Source of the DNA: Pseudorhodobacter turbinis
Lineage (GTDB): Bacteria; Pseudomonadota; Alphaproteobacteria; Rhodobacterales; Rhodobacteraceae
Direction: 5' to 3'
Length of the DNA: 64,000 bases
Assembly (NCBI RefSeq): GCF_005234135.1
Contig: NZ_CP039964.1
Coordinates: forward strand, 558,001 to 622,000
Below the pieces are notes generated by a model. That model searched no databases, was not told the DNA's origin, and saw nothing but the letters and a program-made list of their open reading frames with translations. This document shows, in pieces, positions 46,681 to 55,198 of the stretch (positions are counted from its first letter, which is position 1; each line of letters starts with the position of its first letter). The translations under genes were made by a program, and so were the position numbers.

Positions 46681-47574
46681 TCAGTTGGCAACTGCCGGAA
46701 CGCGTTTCAGATAGGCGGCAACTGCGGCACGGTCGGATTCGGGCAGGCGCGCCATATTTTCCACCACATGCACCATATGCCCGCCCACGGAATCGTAATC
46801 GGGGGTAAATCCGCTGGTTAGATAGCCCACAATATCGGCCTCATCCCAATCAAGCCCCGCCGGGGTGATGTTGGGAATGCGGCCCTTGCCCGACGGGTCC
46901 AGCCCGCCCGCCAGCCATTCGCCGCGTTCCAAGCCGCCAAGCGCATTGCGCGGTGTGTGACACTCGCCGCAATGGGCCAATGCCTCGGACAGATAGCGCC
47001 CACGGGTTTCTTCCACAGTCAGATCACCGTCAATTACCCAGTCGTCTGATTCGAAAAGAAACTTCCAACCGCCAAGACTGCGCCGGATGTTGAAGGGAAA
47101 TCCCACATCATGCGCTTGGCTTGGCGCGGTGCTGGCGGGCAGCGTATCCATAAAGGCTTTTAGGTTGACCACATCCTGAAGGGCCATCTTGTTATAAGCG
47201 TTATAGGGAAAGGCCGGATAGTAATGCGATCCATCCGGTGAGACACCCCGCGTCACGGCATTGGCAAAAGTCTCAATGGACCAAGCGCCGATGCCATGTG
47301 TCGGATCTGGTGAAATATTGGGCGCTATAAATGTCCCGAAATCCGAAGGGAATTTCTGCCCGCCCGTCAGGACCAGTTCCGCCTCGGCTTCCGCGCCCTC
47401 GGCCATATGGCAAGAGGCACAGCCTGCGGCCCAGAACACAGCCTCGCCTGCCTTGGCATCACCGGTAAGGTTGGCCGTCGCCTCTGGGGCAAGGGGCGTG
47501 GGGGCGGTCACGAACCAGAACACCCCGCCTCCGATAAGGGCAAGGACGGAAGCGGAAACAATGAGGCGGCGCAT
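46681..47574 (-). CDS. Dihaem cytochrome c
   Basis: A 297-residue exported electron carrier with an uncleaved or signal-anchor N-terminal helix (IVSASVLALIGGGVFWFV). Two c-type haem motifs are present: CASCH near residue 52 and CGECH near residue 202. Axial Met candidates follow each domain. The arrangement and the PNISPDPTHGIGAWS segment resemble the cytochrome subunits of membrane-linked alcohol/aldehyde or nicotinate-type dehydrogenases, but no dehydrogenase gene is adjacent. It may serve a distant enzyme. It lies 77 nt after a small membrane ORF and may be its operon partner. Confidence 0.88.
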   Translation of the reverse strand: MRRLIVSASVLALIGGGVFWFVTAPTPLAPEATANLTGDAKAGEAVFWAAGCASCHMAEGAEAEAELVLTGGQKFPSDFGTFIAPNISPDPTHGIGAWSIETFANAVTRGVSPDGSHYYPAFPYNAYNKMALQDVVNLKAFMDTLPASTAPSQAHDVGFPFNIRRSLGGWKFLFESDDWVIDGDLTVEETRGRYLSEALAHCGECHTPRNALGGLERGEWLAGGLDPSGKGRIPNITPAGLDWDEADIVGYLTSGFTPDYDSVGGHMVHVVENMARLPESDRAAVAAYLKRVPAVAN

Positions 47575-47651
47575 CGGACGCTCCTATCTTAAGATGGGTT
47601 TGGCGGCAGTTTGGCGGGTTTGGCGGCATGGTGCAAGCCGCCCCCTCGGTT

Positions 47652-47840
47652 TTAGAGACGTGGCATCCGGTGCGCCCGCCCGCCGCCATTCGGGGTCAAA
47701 GCCTCTGGCCAGCCAAAGAAATATTCCACCCCGAACAGCAAAAGACAGATCGCAACCACCGCCAACACCAATTTTACATGGCTGGCCGAGGGCGGCTTGC
47801 GTGCCCATTTCGCCATCCGCAGGAACCAGCGGTAATTCAC
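47652..47840 (-). CDS. Small membrane protein (62 residues)
   Basis: A short protein with a basic N-terminus ([19 protein letters not shown]), one hydrophobic helix (VKLVLAVVAICLLLFGVEYF) and a polar tail (GGGRAHRMPRL). It overlaps the mug-like gene by 4 nt in an ATGA junction, which supports it as real. It resembles small uncharacterised proteins of Rhodobacterales. Function unknown. Confidence 0.72.
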   Translation of the reverse strand: MNYRWFLRMAKWARKPPSASHVKLVLAVVAICLLLFGVEYFFGWPEALTPNGGGRAHRMPRL

Positions 47841-48331
47841 GCGAGCGCCTGAATATGATTGGCCAGCGCATGCCAGGGGGCGGCACTAAAGGTCGCGCGT
47901 GCCGCCCCCGAGGGCGAGGGCAGCACCCAAAGCGCAAGATCTGGAAACGCAGGCGATTGCGCAGGCCCCGGCGGGTGGCGGGCCCCGAGGGCGATTTTGG
48001 CAGCGGTCAGGCTGGTGAAAGCCAGCGCTTTGGGGCGGAACTTGGCGATAGATACGGCAAACCGTTCAGGGGTATAGGCGGCGGGCGGGATATCACGGTC
48101 CGTCCCAGATGCCTCTTTGGCAAGATCCGTTAGCCCGATGCCTAGCGCGGGCAGCAGATGGTCATCCTGTGGCGCAAACAGGCGCGGCGTCAGGCCGGTC
48201 TCAAACAACAGCGGCCAGAACCGGTTGCCGGGGCCTGCGTAATAATGCCCCCGTGCTGCGGATTTAGCGCTGGCCGCCGTACCGCAAAACACCAGCTTTA
48301 ACCCCGGTTGCAACAGGTCGGGCAGAATCAT
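47837..48331 (-). CDS. mug: Mismatch-specific uracil/thymine DNA glycosylase (Mug type)
   Basis: A 164-residue base-excision enzyme of UDG family 2. The motif [15 protein letters not shown] supplies the catalytic Asn region (GxxPGxxS/N variant), and [10 protein letters not shown] supplies the C-terminal intercalation motif. It overlaps hpt by 4 nt upstream and the small membrane ORF by 4 nt downstream, forming an hpt-mug-orf operon. Target is probably G:U or G:T mismatches, or etheno adducts, as in the family. Confidence 0.88.
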   Translation of the reverse strand: MILPDLLQPGLKLVFCGTAASAKSAARGHYYAGPGNRFWPLLFETGLTPRLFAPQDDHLLPALGIGLTDLAKEASGTDRDIPPAAYTPERFAVSIAKFRPKALAFTSLTAAKIALGARHPPGPAQSPAFPDLALWVLPSPSGAARATFSAAPWHALANHIQALA

Positions 48332-48873
48332 TTCCCGTCAGTAAACCGCACCTTGCCGATATAGGGCAGGTTGCGGTTGCGCTGTGCAAAATCGATACCA
48401 TAGCCGACGACAAATTCATCGGGGATCTCAAACCCGGTCCAAGTGGCTTTTACCTCCACCTCTCGCCGGCTTGGTTTATCGAGCAGAACGCACACCTCCA
48501 TACGGGCGGGTTTGCGCGATTCGAGCAGCTGCAACACATGATGCAACGTAAAGCCGGTATCAACGATATCCTCGACCACCAGCACGTCGCGCCCCGCAAT
48601 TTCGCCGCGTAGATCCTTTAGAATACGCACTTCGCGGCTGCTTTGGGTGCTGTCGCCATAGCTTGATGCCTCGAGGAAATCGACCTCTACTGGCAGATCC
48701 AATTCCCGGACCAGATCCGCGATAAAAACGAAAGAGCCACGCAGCAGCCCCACAACCACCAGTTTCTCAGTGCCGTCAAAACGGGCTTTAATCTCTGCGG
48801 CCAGCTCTTCTATTCGGGCCGCGATGGACTTGGCCGAAATCATCTGGTCTATGACATAAGGTCTCGATTGCAT
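48328..48873 (-). CDS. hpt: Hypoxanthine phosphoribosyltransferase
   Basis: A 181-residue purine salvage enzyme converting hypoxanthine and guanine with PRPP to nucleotides. The PRPP loop is [14 protein letters not shown], and the N-terminal [12 protein letters not shown] and C-terminal [19 protein letters not shown] match the family. The ATG at 48873 follows AAGGGGCC; the frame to 48909 is unsupported. It is first of the operon with mug and is divergent from ratA. Confidence 0.94.
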   Translation of the reverse strand: MQSRPYVIDQMISAKSIAARIEELAAEIKARFDGTEKLVVVGLLRGSFVFIADLVRELDLPVEVDFLEASSYGDSTQSSREVRILKDLRGEIAGRDVLVVEDIVDTGFTLHHVLQLLESRKPARMEVCVLLDKPSRREVEVKATWTGFEIPDEFVVGYGIDFAQRNRNLPYIGKVRFTDGK

Positions 48874-48951
48874 GGGCGGCCCCTTGATTTTCCCCGTCTG
48901 TTTATCCAATACCTTGCCCTAAGTCACGCCAAAGCGGATAAGAATTGCCAT

Positions 48952-49428
48952 ATGCCACGCCATTCCGAAACCAAGCGGCTGCGCTACAGCGCCGATCAAA
49001 TGTACGCGCTTGTTGCCGATGTCGGTAGCTACCCTAAATTCCTGCCGTGGAACTCCGCCGCGCGCATCCGGTCTCGCCGCGCGATTGATGGTGGGGAGGT
49101 GCTGGAGGCCGATCTGGTGATCAGCTTCAAGGTCTTTCGTGAACGCTTCGGCAGCCGCGTCACGCTTTGGCCTGAGGCGCGCAAGATCGACACCGAATAT
49201 CTGGACGGCCCGTTTCGCTATTTAAAATCCACTTGGGCATTTCGCGATGTGGAGGGTGGTTGCGAGATTGAATTCATGGTGGATTTTGAATTCAAAAACG
49301 CGATTTTGCAGGGCATCATCGGGGTGGTCTTCAATGAGGCGATGCACCGCGTGGTGCGCGCGTTTGAACGCCGCGCCGAGGAGCTTTACGGGCCAAATGC
49401 TATGCCAGCGCCGCCGCCAGCAAGCTAA
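48952..49428 (+). CDS. RatA/Coq10-family START-domain protein
   Basis: A 158-residue protein of the polyketide-cyclase/START fold. Segments YSADQMYALVADVGSYPKFL and LDGPFRYLKSTWAF, then FVEFEFKN-like VDFEFKNAILQ, are diagnostic of the Coq10/RatA group. In alphaproteobacteria and mitochondria the family binds ubiquinone and supports respiration, despite the toxin name from E. coli. The ATG at 48952 begins MPRHSETKRL, the usual start. Its 3' end overlaps the convergent pncC stop by 29 bp. Confidence 0.9.
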   Translation: MPRHSETKRLRYSADQMYALVADVGSYPKFLPWNSAARIRSRRAIDGGEVLEADLVISFKVFRERFGSRVTLWPEARKIDTEYLDGPFRYLKSTWAFRDVEGGCEIEFMVDFEFKNAILQGIIGVVFNEAMHRVVRAFERRAEELYGPNAMPAPPPAS

Positions 49429-49867
49429 GGGCGTGTTGGGTTGCGGCCCGGCGGACCTTGTCGCGGCCAAGCGGGCCGAATTCCACCGTTTCTGTGCGGG
49501 TATGCTGCGAGAGATGCGCAAGGCCAAAGCACACGCGGCCTTCGGGCTTATGCTCTGACCCGCCGGGGCCCGCGATGCCGGTGATGGACACCGCCAACCC
49601 CACGCCTGCATGCGCCAAAGCGCCCGCCGCCATTTCTGCAGCAACCGCCTCGGACACCGCACCGTGTTGCGCCAAGGTTTCCGTGGAAACACCCAGCATG
49701 GCGGTTTTGGCCGCGTTGGAATAGGTCACAAAGCCGCGATCAAACACATCCGACGATCCGGCGATATCGGTAAGGGCCACGGCCACCATGCCGCCGGTAC
49801 AGCTTTCGACCGTGGCGATTGTAAGGCCGCGCGCGCGTGCCGCAGCGAGGATTTCGGCAGGTGTCAT
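49400..49867 (-). CDS. pncC: CinA-family nicotinamide-nucleotide amidohydrolase
   Basis: A 155-residue stand-alone CinA C-terminal domain enzyme that deamidates NMN for NAD recycling. The active-site motif is TVESCTGGMVAVALTDIAGS with the catalytic Ser, and GIAGPGGSEHKPEGRVCFG follows. The ATG at 49867 overlaps the pgpA stop by 4 nt. It is the last gene of ispD-ispF-pgpA-pncC and overlaps convergent ratA. Confidence 0.92.
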   Translation of the reverse strand: MTPAEILAAARARGLTIATVESCTGGMVAVALTDIAGSSDVFDRGFVTYSNAAKTAMLGVSTETLAQHGAVSEAVAAEMAAGALAHAGVGLAVSITGIAGPGGSEHKPEGRVCFGLAHLSQHTRTETVEFGPLGRDKVRRAATQHALSLLAAALA

Positions 49868-50361
49868 ATCACCACCAGATGCACAACGGCGGCCAGAACC
49901 CCCGTGCCGATACCGGCAAAAAGCCCGGCCCAAAGGTCATCAATCATCACACCGTCTGCATCGCCGCGCGCATCGGCCCGCCCCACCAGCCAAGGTTTCC
50001 AAATATCAAACAGCCGGAACAGCAAGAAGGCCACCACCCAGCCCGGATAGGGAAAGTTGCTGCTGTCCATCCCGATATACCAAAACCCGAAGGAGGGCAC
50101 CAAAAGCGCGATCCATTGTCCCGCGACCTCATCAATCACGATCTCGGAGGGGTCGTCGCCGGGGCGGTGGTTAAGTTCCCGACGGCAGGCCCAAAAGCCG
50201 ATTACGGTCACGGCGATGGTCGCCACCAGCAACAGCGGAAAATGCCCGATACGGTGCAACAACACCCCCAGCGCCACCGCCGCCAAAGAGCCCCAAGTGC
50301 CCGGCGCAGGGCGCAAAAGCCCAACGCCAAAAAATATCGACAGGATACGGCTTGCGGTCAT
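49864..50361 (-). CDS. pgpA: Phosphatidylglycerophosphatase A
   Basis: A 165-residue membrane enzyme that dephosphorylates phosphatidylglycerol phosphate. [16 protein letters not shown] near the N-terminus, [10 protein letters not shown] with acidic residues, and DIWKPW then [11 protein letters not shown] near the C-terminus are family motifs. Four hydrophobic segments are visible. It overlaps ispF and pncC by 4 nt each. Confidence 0.93.
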   Translation of the reverse strand: MTASRILSIFFGVGLLRPAPGTWGSLAAVALGVLLHRIGHFPLLLVATIAVTVIGFWACRRELNHRPGDDPSEIVIDEVAGQWIALLVPSFGFWYIGMDSSNFPYPGWVVAFLLFRLFDIWKPWLVGRADARGDADGVMIDDLWAGLFAGIGTGVLAAVVHLVVI

Positions 50362-50837
50362 GGTTTCACCAATGTTGCTGTGGCGATGGCGGCGATACCC
50401 TCTTCGCGGCCGGTAAAGCCGAGGCTTTCACTGGTCGTCGCTTTCACTGAAACACGGTCCAGCTCCACGCCCATGATCCCAGCCAATGCCGCGCGCATCG
50501 CCTCTGCGTGCGGCCCGATTTTCGGGCGTTCACAGATCAACGTCACATCGGCATTGCCAAGCGCAAAGCCGCGGGCCCGTGCCTGCTCCATCGCGTGGGC
50601 CAAAAAGATATGGCTGGCGGCCCCCTTCCACTGCGGGTCCGACGGCGGGAAATGCCGCCCGATATCGCCCAGGGCCAGCGCACCATAAAGCGCATCGGTC
50701 AGCGCATGCATGCCCACATCAGCGTCCGAATGCCCCAAAAGGCCGCGCCCATGCGGCAGCTTCACGCCACAAAGCCAAAGATGATCGCCCTCGCAAAAGG
50801 CGTGTACATCAAAGCCGTTGCCAAGCCTTACATCCAT
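50358..50837 (-). CDS. ispF: 2-C-methyl-D-erythritol 2,4-cyclodiphosphate synthase
   Basis: A 159-residue enzyme of the MEP isoprenoid pathway. Metal ligands lie in GNGFDVHAF (Asp-x-His) and the substrate loop in [18 protein letters not shown]. It abuts ispD directly (its ATG ends where the ispD stop begins), so the two activities are co-translated as separate proteins rather than fused as in some alphaproteobacteria. Confidence 0.95.
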   Translation of the reverse strand: MDVRLGNGFDVHAFCEGDHLWLCGVKLPHGRGLLGHSDADVGMHALTDALYGALALGDIGRHFPPSDPQWKGAASHIFLAHAMEQARARGFALGNADVTLICERPKIGPHAEAMRAALAGIMGVELDRVSVKATTSESLGFTGREEGIAAIATATLVKP

Positions 50838-51503
50838 TCAAGCCTCCCGCTGGTGCTGTGCTAAAATCTTTTCGGCGCGTAAAAAATCGCCGGGTAGGGT
50901 TATTTTCATGTTGTCTTCATCGCCTTCAACGATGGCAACTGCAAGCCCTGCGGCGCGCGCAACCTCGACATCATCGGCGGCATTGCCCGGATGGGCACGG
51001 TGCGCAGTAAGGATTTCGGCAAGGTGAAAGGCCTGCGGGGTCTGAGCGCGATACAGATTGGCACGATCCTGAACCCCTGTGACCAAGCCGTCCTCTCCAC
51101 GCCAAAGCGCATCGGTGACCGGTAAGGCGGGCGCCGCCGCAGGTGCGTTTTGCAGCGCGCCCTGAAGACGGGCGATCAGGCCGGCAGTCATAAAGGGGCG
51201 CGCGCCGTCATGGATGAAAACCGTGGAAACAGTTTCGGGATCAATCGTTTCCAAGGCATTTCTGACAGATCGCGCGCGATTTTCACCCCCTGTCACCAAA
51301 ACCACATCCGCCCCAAGACAGGCCGCGCGGGTCATATCATCAGGATGCAGGGTGACAATGATGGTGGCAAAGCCGAAGGCCCGAAAGGCTTCAACCGTAT
51401 GGGCAAGCACGGGCTTTTGCCCCAACATTTGCCATTGCTTTGGCACGTCGCCCCCGGCGCGCAACCCGCGCCCTGCGGCAGTAATGATGACAGCGCTTGT
51501 CAT
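50838..51503 (-). CDS. ispD: 2-C-methyl-D-erythritol 4-phosphate cytidylyltransferase
   Basis: A 221-residue nucleotidyltransferase, the MEP-pathway step before CDP-ME kinase. The CTP-binding motif is [15 protein letters not shown], and [10 protein letters not shown] and TQTPQAF-like [13 protein letters not shown] follow. It is first in the ispD-ispF-pgpA-pncC run and divergent from dusB, across 189 bp that must contain both promoters. Confidence 0.95.
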   Translation of the reverse strand: MTSAVIITAAGRGLRAGGDVPKQWQMLGQKPVLAHTVEAFRAFGFATIIVTLHPDDMTRAACLGADVVLVTGGENRARSVRNALETIDPETVSTVFIHDGARPFMTAGLIARLQGALQNAPAAAPALPVTDALWRGEDGLVTGVQDRANLYRAQTPQAFHLAEILTAHRAHPGNAADDVEVARAAGLAVAIVEGDEDNMKITLPGDFLRAEKILAQHQREA

Positions 51504-51692
51504 TTAGGCATCCCGATCAAACTTGGCGTCAGTTCTAGGCGAAGCCTCTTGCCGGGGCAATGGGCAGGGCGACCCTGCATTTAGATTAAAAAATAGGCAA
51601 TGCATGTTTTTCAGTCATTTTATCTATGCTACGGTTTGTATTTCCTCTGCCCCCGTTTTAACCAGACTTGAAACCAAACAAAGGCGCCCTCC

Positions 51693-52667
51693 GTGCTCAT
51701 CGGCCCTATTTCCATCACCCCGCCTGTCTTGCTCGCCCCCTTGGCGGGGATCACCGATTTGCCGTTCCGCCGTCTTGTCGCGCGGTTTGGCGCGGGGCTT
51801 GTCGTATCTGAAATGGTGGCCAGCCAAGAGGTTGTGCAGGCCCGCCCTTTGGCCCGTGCGCGGGCTGAGCTGGGCTTTGGCCAACAGGCAACATCCGTGC
51901 AGCTTGCCGGCCGTGAGGCTTATTGGATGGCCGAGGCCGCGCGCTATGTCGAAAGCATGGGCGCGCAGATGATCGACATCAATATGGGCTGCCCTGCCAA
52001 AAAAGTGACCACGGGTTATTCCGGGTCGGCGCTGATGAAAGATCCCGATCACGCGCTGACATTGATCGAGGCGGTGGTTGGGGCCGTTTCGGTGCCTGTG
52101 ACGTTGAAAACCCGCTTGGGATGGAATGACGATATGCTCAACGCCCCCGAGATCGCTCGGCGTGCCGAAGGGGCAGGGGTCGCGATGATAACCATTCACG
52201 GGCGCACGCGCTGCCAGTTCTATAAAGGGGCCGCCGATTGGGCCGCGATCCGTGCTGTCAAAGCGGCGGTGTCGATTCCCGTGATTGCCAATGGGGATGT
52301 TCTGGGGGCGCAAAGTGCCGCGATGGCCCTTGAGGCATCGGGCGCGGATGGTGTGATGGTGGGACGCGGGGCGCAAGGCAAGCCTTGGGTCTTGGCACAG
52401 ATCGCCGCAGGGGTATTCGGCGCGCCTGCACCTGCGATACCGCAAGGCACGGCCTTGGGCGACATGGTCGTCAGCCATTACGAGGATATGCTGGGGTTTT
52501 ACGGCAAGGAGCTGGGCGTCAAAGTCGCGCGAAAGCATCTTGGCTGGTATCTGGAGACAGCAGGCTTGGTCGCGGCGCGTGGACGGGTGATGACCCAAAG
52601 CGATCCGGCAAGGCTTGTCGCAGACCTACATGCGCTTTTTGCCGATGCAGAACCGGTGGCGGCATGA
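51693..52667 (+). CDS. dusB: tRNA-dihydrouridine synthase B
   Basis: A 324-residue flavoenzyme reducing uridine in tRNA. The catalytic Cys is in IDINMGCPAKKV, and FMN-binding segments APLAGITDLPFRRL, IHGRTRCQFYKG and IANGDVL are present. The start is a GTG at 51693, just inside the expected N-terminus (LIGPISITPPVLLAPL). In Rhodobacterales, as in Rhizobiales, dusB (nifR3) heads the ntrBC operon. Here the dusB stop overlaps ntrB by 4 nt. Confidence 0.95.
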   Translation: MLIGPISITPPVLLAPLAGITDLPFRRLVARFGAGLVVSEMVASQEVVQARPLARARAELGFGQQATSVQLAGREAYWMAEAARYVESMGAQMIDINMGCPAKKVTTGYSGSALMKDPDHALTLIEAVVGAVSVPVTLKTRLGWNDDMLNAPEIARRAEGAGVAMITIHGRTRCQFYKGAADWAAIRAVKAAVSIPVIANGDVLGAQSAAMALEASGADGVMVGRGAQGKPWVLAQIAAGVFGAPAPAIPQGTALGDMVVSHYEDMLGFYGKELGVKVARKHLGWYLETAGLVAARGRVMTQSDPARLVADLHALFADAEPVAA

Positions 52668-53722
52668 TGGTACCTGCTACATTATGGGCCGCCTTGCCAA
52701 CCCCTGCGATGATGATCGATGCAAAAGGTCACGTTGCAGCGGTAAACCCCGCAGCCGAAGATTTCCTCAACCTGTCTGCCCGCAGCCTGATCGGCCGCCC
52801 CCTTCTTGAGCGTTTGCACATCAATGCCGAGATGGAGCAGGTGATGGCACGGGTTATTGCCACACAGTCCTCTATTGTTATCAATGACATCGAGATGACA
52901 ACAGGCGCGCGCGCGCCAGAGCCGTGCCGCTTGCAGTTTGCCCCGATACAAGATCAGGAAACGCTGTTGTTGCTGATTTTTCCGTTAGAGATTGCGGATA
53001 AGGTGGGACGGGCTGCGGCCGCGAAATCGGCGGCGAAATCGGCGATTGGCATGGCCGAAATGCTGGCCCATGAGATCAAGAACCCCTTGGCGGGGATCTC
53101 CGGTGCGGCACAATTGCTGGCGATGAACCTATCGGTCGAGGATCGCGAGCTTTCGGATCTGATCGTGCTAGAGACCCGCCGCATCGTGAAACTGCTAGAG
53201 CAGGTTGAACAATTCGGCAATCTGCGCCCGCCGGAACGCTCTGCGGTGAACATCCATGATGCCTTGGCGCGCGCACGGCAATCTGCCTTGGTCGGCTTTG
53301 CCCGCAATGTGACCATTGTCCAAGATTACGACCCGTCATTGCCCGATACATTCGCCGATTCCGATCAGCTGATGCAGGTGTTTTTGAACCTGATCAAAAA
53401 CGCGGTGGAGGCGGGGGCGAAGACCATCCGTCTGCACACATTTTACGATTTGTCATTGCGGTTGCGCCGTCAGGACGGGACAGACAGCCCCTTGGCGCTT
53501 CAGGTGGAAATAACGGATGACGGGCGCGGGATCTCGCCCGATATCGCACAGAATATCTTTGAGCCCTTTGTGTCGGGGCGTGAAAATGGCACGGGGCTGG
53601 GGCTGGCATTGGCATCGAAGATTGTGCTGGATCATGACGGCCGGATTGCGGTTGATGCGGCCCCCGGGCGCACCACGTTCCGGCTTTCCCTGCCCTTGGC
53701 CCCCAAGAAAGTGAAAGGCTAA
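52664..53722 (+). CDS. ntrB: Nitrogen regulation sensor kinase NtrB
   Basis: A 352-residue cytosolic histidine kinase. An N-terminal PAS domain (about residues 5-110: ALPTPAMMIDAKGHVAAVNPA), HisKA with phospho-acceptor His in LAHEIKNPLAGISGA, and HATPase motifs (NLIKNAVEAG, DDGRGI, GTGLGL) are in order. There is no membrane segment. The ATG at 52664 overlaps dusB; the long frame from 52385 lies inside dusB and is rejected. It acts with NtrC, three bases downstream, and normally responds to PII. Confidence 0.95.
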   Translation: MMVPATLWAALPTPAMMIDAKGHVAAVNPAAEDFLNLSARSLIGRPLLERLHINAEMEQVMARVIATQSSIVINDIEMTTGARAPEPCRLQFAPIQDQETLLLLIFPLEIADKVGRAAAAKSAAKSAIGMAEMLAHEIKNPLAGISGAAQLLAMNLSVEDRELSDLIVLETRRIVKLLEQVEQFGNLRPPERSAVNIHDALARARQSALVGFARNVTIVQDYDPSLPDTFADSDQLMQVFLNLIKNAVEAGAKTIRLHTFYDLSLRLRRQDGTDSPLALQVEITDDGRGISPDIAQNIFEPFVSGRENGTGLGLALASKIVLDHDGRIAVDAAPGRTTFRLSLPLAPKKVKG

Positions 53723-53725
53723 TTA

Positions 53726-55087
53726 ATGGATGGCACGGTTCTTGTCGCCGATGATGATCGCACGATCCGCACGGTTTTGACGCAGGCACTGACACGGGCG
53801 GGGTGCAAGGTGCATGCTACCGCCAGTCTGACGACCTTGATGCGCTGGGTCGATGAGGGCAAAGGCGATCTTGTGATCTCGGATGTGATGATGCCCGACG
53901 GTAACGGCCTGCAAGCCCTGCCTCAAATCGCAGCCCGACGGCCCGGCCTGCCGGTGATTGTGATCTCGGCGCAAAACACCATCATGACAGCCATTCAGGC
54001 GACCGAGGCCGAGGCGTTTGACTACTTGCCAAAACCCTTTGATCTGCCTGATCTGATGAAACGCTGCGCCCGCGCGCTGGACCGCAAGCGTGTTCGCCAG
54101 CAACCCCTTGCCCCGCGTGCGGTGGGGGATGATTTGCCGCTGGTGGGGCGCACGGCCTCGATGCAGGCGCTGTATCAATTGGTGGCAAAGGTGATGAACA
54201 CTGATTTGCCGGTTCTGGTGACAGGGGAATCGGGGACCGGCAAGTCGCTGGTTGCGCGCGCCATCCATGATTTTTCCGATCGTCGCGCCCAAGGTTTCGT
54301 GGTGTTGCAAGAACAAGATCTGGCGAGCGCCGAGGATCTGGCAAGCCTTTTGCAACGTGCCAAAGGCGGCAGCCTGATCTTGGATGAGGTCGCTGATTAT
54401 GATGACGACCTGCAGCTGCGGATTGTGCGGATGATGGACGCGATGGGTGATGACGCGCCACGGGTCATGGCCACCTCGCAATCCGATCTGGCCGCGCGTA
54501 TGGCCGAGGGGCGTTTTCGCTCGGATCTGTTTTACCGGCTTGGCGGGGTGACGATCCATGTGCCGCCATTGCGGGAACGGGTTGAGGATATCGCCCTGTT
54601 GGCGGAACACTTCCTGACCCGTAGCGCTTGGGACGGGGGCCCGATGCGGACCTTGTCAAAAGAGGCCCAGAATGCCCTGCGCAACCACTTCTGGCCCGGC
54701 AATGTACGGCAGCTGGAAAACATGATGCGCAGGCTTTCCGTCACGGGGGCAGGGCCCGAGATCACAGGGTCCGAGGTGGCCGCGCTCTTGGGTCAGAATC
54801 CGGTGCAGACGCCGGTTGCAGGTGTCGTCGGCGATGAAAAACTGTCCGACGCAGTTGCGCGCCATTTGCAACGCTACTTTGACTTGCACGGCGACGCATT
54901 GCCGCCACCGGGGGTTTATAGCCGCATTTTGCGGGAATTTGAGGCCCCGCTGATCGAGATCGCCTTGGATGCAACAGGTGGAAACCAAGCTAAATGTGCT
55001 GATCTTTTGGGGATCAACCGCAATACTTTGCGTAAAAAGATCGTTGAGCTGGAAATTCGCGTGACACGGCGCCGCAAGGTGATGTAA
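53726..55087 (+). CDS. ntrC: Nitrogen regulator NtrC, sigma-54-independent type
   Basis: A 453-residue response regulator with a receiver (phospho-acceptor Asp53 in [10 protein letters not shown]), an AAA+ domain (Walker A GESGTGKS at 167-174, Walker [10 protein letters not shown] near 216-224) and a C-terminal Fis-type helix-turn-helix ([20 protein letters not shown]). The loop between the Walker motifs is shortened and has no GAFTGA sigma-54 contact motif. Rhodobacter capsulatus NtrC also lacks it and works with sigma-70 polymerase, so the same is inferred here. It is expected to control nitrogen uptake genes, possibly including urt. Confidence 0.94.
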   Translation: MDGTVLVADDDRTIRTVLTQALTRAGCKVHATASLTTLMRWVDEGKGDLVISDVMMPDGNGLQALPQIAARRPGLPVIVISAQNTIMTAIQATEAEAFDYLPKPFDLPDLMKRCARALDRKRVRQQPLAPRAVGDDLPLVGRTASMQALYQLVAKVMNTDLPVLVTGESGTGKSLVARAIHDFSDRRAQGFVVLQEQDLASAEDLASLLQRAKGGSLILDEVADYDDDLQLRIVRMMDAMGDDAPRVMATSQSDLAARMAEGRFRSDLFYRLGGVTIHVPPLRERVEDIALLAEHFLTRSAWDGGPMRTLSKEAQNALRNHFWPGNVRQLENMMRRLSVTGAGPEITGSEVAALLGQNPVQTPVAGVVGDEKLSDAVARHLQRYFDLHGDALPPPGVYSRILREFEAPLIEIALDATGGNQAKCADLLGINRNTLRKKIVELEIRVTRRRKVM

Positions 55088-55100
55088 AACCGCCACAGAG

Positions 55101-55138
55101 GGCGTGTCTTTCTTGACCTATGGCAAGAAGGACACGCC
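55101..55138. other. Long hairpin between ntrC and ntrY
   Basis: A 17-bp near-perfect inverted repeat (55101-55117 and 55122-55138, one G-T pair and one mismatch) starts 13 nt after the ntrC stop. It has no T run, so it is more likely an RNA processing or stability element, or a weak terminator, separating the two operons. Confidence 0.7.
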
Positions 55139-55198
55139 GGAAAACATAGGCGCCATTGGTTGCCTTGGCTGTTGTGGGGATTCTTTTTGCCGGCGTTA

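Noticed and set aside
48952..49428. RatA as a toxin of a toxin-antitoxin pair
   Set aside because: No antitoxin neighbour; in alphaproteobacteria this family is the Coq10 ubiquinone-binding type.
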